Assembly (NCBI GenBank): GCA_044351785.1
Contig: JBILFC010000015.1
Location: 1-22,782 of the forward strand
Direction of reading: 5' to 3'
Length of the DNA stretch: 22,782 nt
Origin: JAIYCX01 sp044351785
Lineage (GTDB): Bacteria; Bdellovibrionota_C; UBA2361; SZUA-149; DAOLCO01
Shown: positions 22,150-22,782 of the stretch, piece by piece
Position numbering within the stretch: position 1 is the first letter of the stretch
Layout of the letters: each line of letters opens with the position of its first letter
Notes under the pieces: model-generated
Told to the model about the DNA's origin: nothing
Databases searched by the model: none
What the model saw: the letters and a program-made list of their open reading frames with translations, nothing else
Program-made: the position numbers and the translations under genes

Positions 22150-22782
22150 ATGAGAATTAATGCAATTATAGGACTCAATAGCAAGATTTCAATTGTATTT
22201 TTAGGGATTCTACTTAGCTCTATATTCCTACATTTCTTTGGCGAATCCCTTGATAATTTTTCATATGATTATTCTTTTATACTTAGAGGCCATAAGGAAT
22301 CTAAAAATGAAGTGATAATAGTTGCAATTGATGAAACATCCTTTGATGAAATTAATATTCAATGGCCATGGCCAAGATCAATACATGCTAAATTATTAAA
22401 TAGTCTCGCAACTGCTGGCGTAAAAACTGTAGGATTCGATCTTCTCTTTGCAGAACCAAGTGAAGAAGACGAAGCTTTCGCTAATGCACTCTCTGCATTT
22501 CCTCATACCATACTAGTAAACGATATCAGCAGTATTAATGATGCTGAACATAATATCACCGGAGAAGTTATAACGGAACCGAGCTCCCTAATGGATCTTA
22601 TGACAACTCCTCTTCAAAGAGGTTTTGCCAACATGCAAGTTGACCCTGATGGCTATATTAGGTCACTAGATGTAAAGAGAGAAAACATATTTTCCTTTTC
22701 TTACATGCTGGCTAAAGATTTTTTAAGTCAAAAAGGAGAAACACTGATCGTAGATAACATCGATGAGAAAAGATATATAGAT
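22150..22782 (+). CDS. CHASE2-domain sensor protein (C-terminus runs off the window)
   Basis: I read this frame directly from ATG at 22150 to the window end (211 codons, open). Residues about 12-32 are a transmembrane segment (ISIVFLGILLSSIFLHFFG). The extracytoplasmic CHASE2 domain follows: DYSFILRG, VIIVAIDETSFDEI, WPWPRSIHAKLLNSLATAG, VGFDLLFAEPSEEDEAFA and RGFANMQVDPDGYIRSLDV. CHASE2 proteins usually continue with three membrane helices and a cytoplasmic output such as an adenylate/guanylate cyclase, kinase or GGDEF domain; that part lies beyond the window. It starts 1 bp after the stop of the FecR-TPR-barrel gene. Neighbouring FecR and CHASE2 genes are a recurrent arrangement, supporting one signalling unit. 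Confidence 0.88.
   Translation, partial: MRINAIIGLNSKISIVFLGILLSSIFLHFFGESLDNFSYDYSFILRGHKESKNEVIIVAIDETSFDEINIQWPWPRSIHAKLLNSLATAGVKTVGFDLLFAEPSEEDEAFANALSAFPHTILVNDISSINDAEHNITGEVITEPSSLMDLMTTPLQRGFANMQVDPDGYIRSLDVKRENIFSFSYMLAKDFLSQKGETLIVDNIDEKRYID

Overview
This is an AT-rich window, roughly mid-30s % GC by eye, from a bacterium with an outer membrane. The evidence for an outer membrane is a fused FecR/TPR protein ending in a beta-barrel with a terminal Phe, several Sec signal peptides followed by soluble domains, and a secreted serpin. I cannot name the lineage. The left ~15 kb looks like accessory DNA: paralogous binding proteins, TrmB-type regulators, stand-alone ATPases, a toxin-antitoxin pair, a decayed gene and repeats. 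The right ~7.5 kb is a more orderly envelope region.

Layout. At 1-8762 there are two TrmB-type regulators on the minus strand. Each is divergent from a plus-strand secreted extracellular ligand-binding protein (type I periplasmic-binding fold, LivJ-like), and each has an inverted repeat directly in front of its start codon. Two further binding proteins lie in the same block. None of the four has a permease or transport ATPase in the window. Interspersed among them are an AAA_14/DUF4143 ATPase, flanked by a 59-bp imperfect direct repeat, and two small GC-richer genes, each with a strong Shine-Dalgarno sequence and its own intrinsic terminator.

At 7653-10330 the fourth binding protein leads an apparent operon with two small membrane or exported proteins and a fatty acid hydroxylase/sterol desaturase-family membrane enzyme. 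At 10351-13962 there are a small secreted Cys protein, a DinB/DUF1572 pseudogene with an internal deletion, an MDR-family oxidoreductase with a small exported protein, an RHH-MazF-type toxin-antitoxin pair behind a 20-bp perfect palindrome, and a PPOX-family flavin protein. At 14033-15190 there is a second AAA_14/DUF4143 ATPase, whose promoter predicts a leaderless mRNA.

At 15187-18476 a minus-strand run of three genes encodes an acidic Pro/Ser-tailed lipoprotein candidate, an Old Yellow Enzyme and a secreted inhibitory-type serpin. Divergent from it, 18678-22782 (running off the window) encodes a FecR-TPR-outer-membrane-barrel fusion followed, one base later, by a CHASE2-domain protein.

How the genes may work together (inference). 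The TrmB/binding-protein pairs look like self-contained ligand-responsive modules without transport machinery. The FecR-TPR-barrel plus CHASE2 pair looks like an envelope signalling unit. The serpin operon looks like defence against foreign or self trypsin-like proteases.
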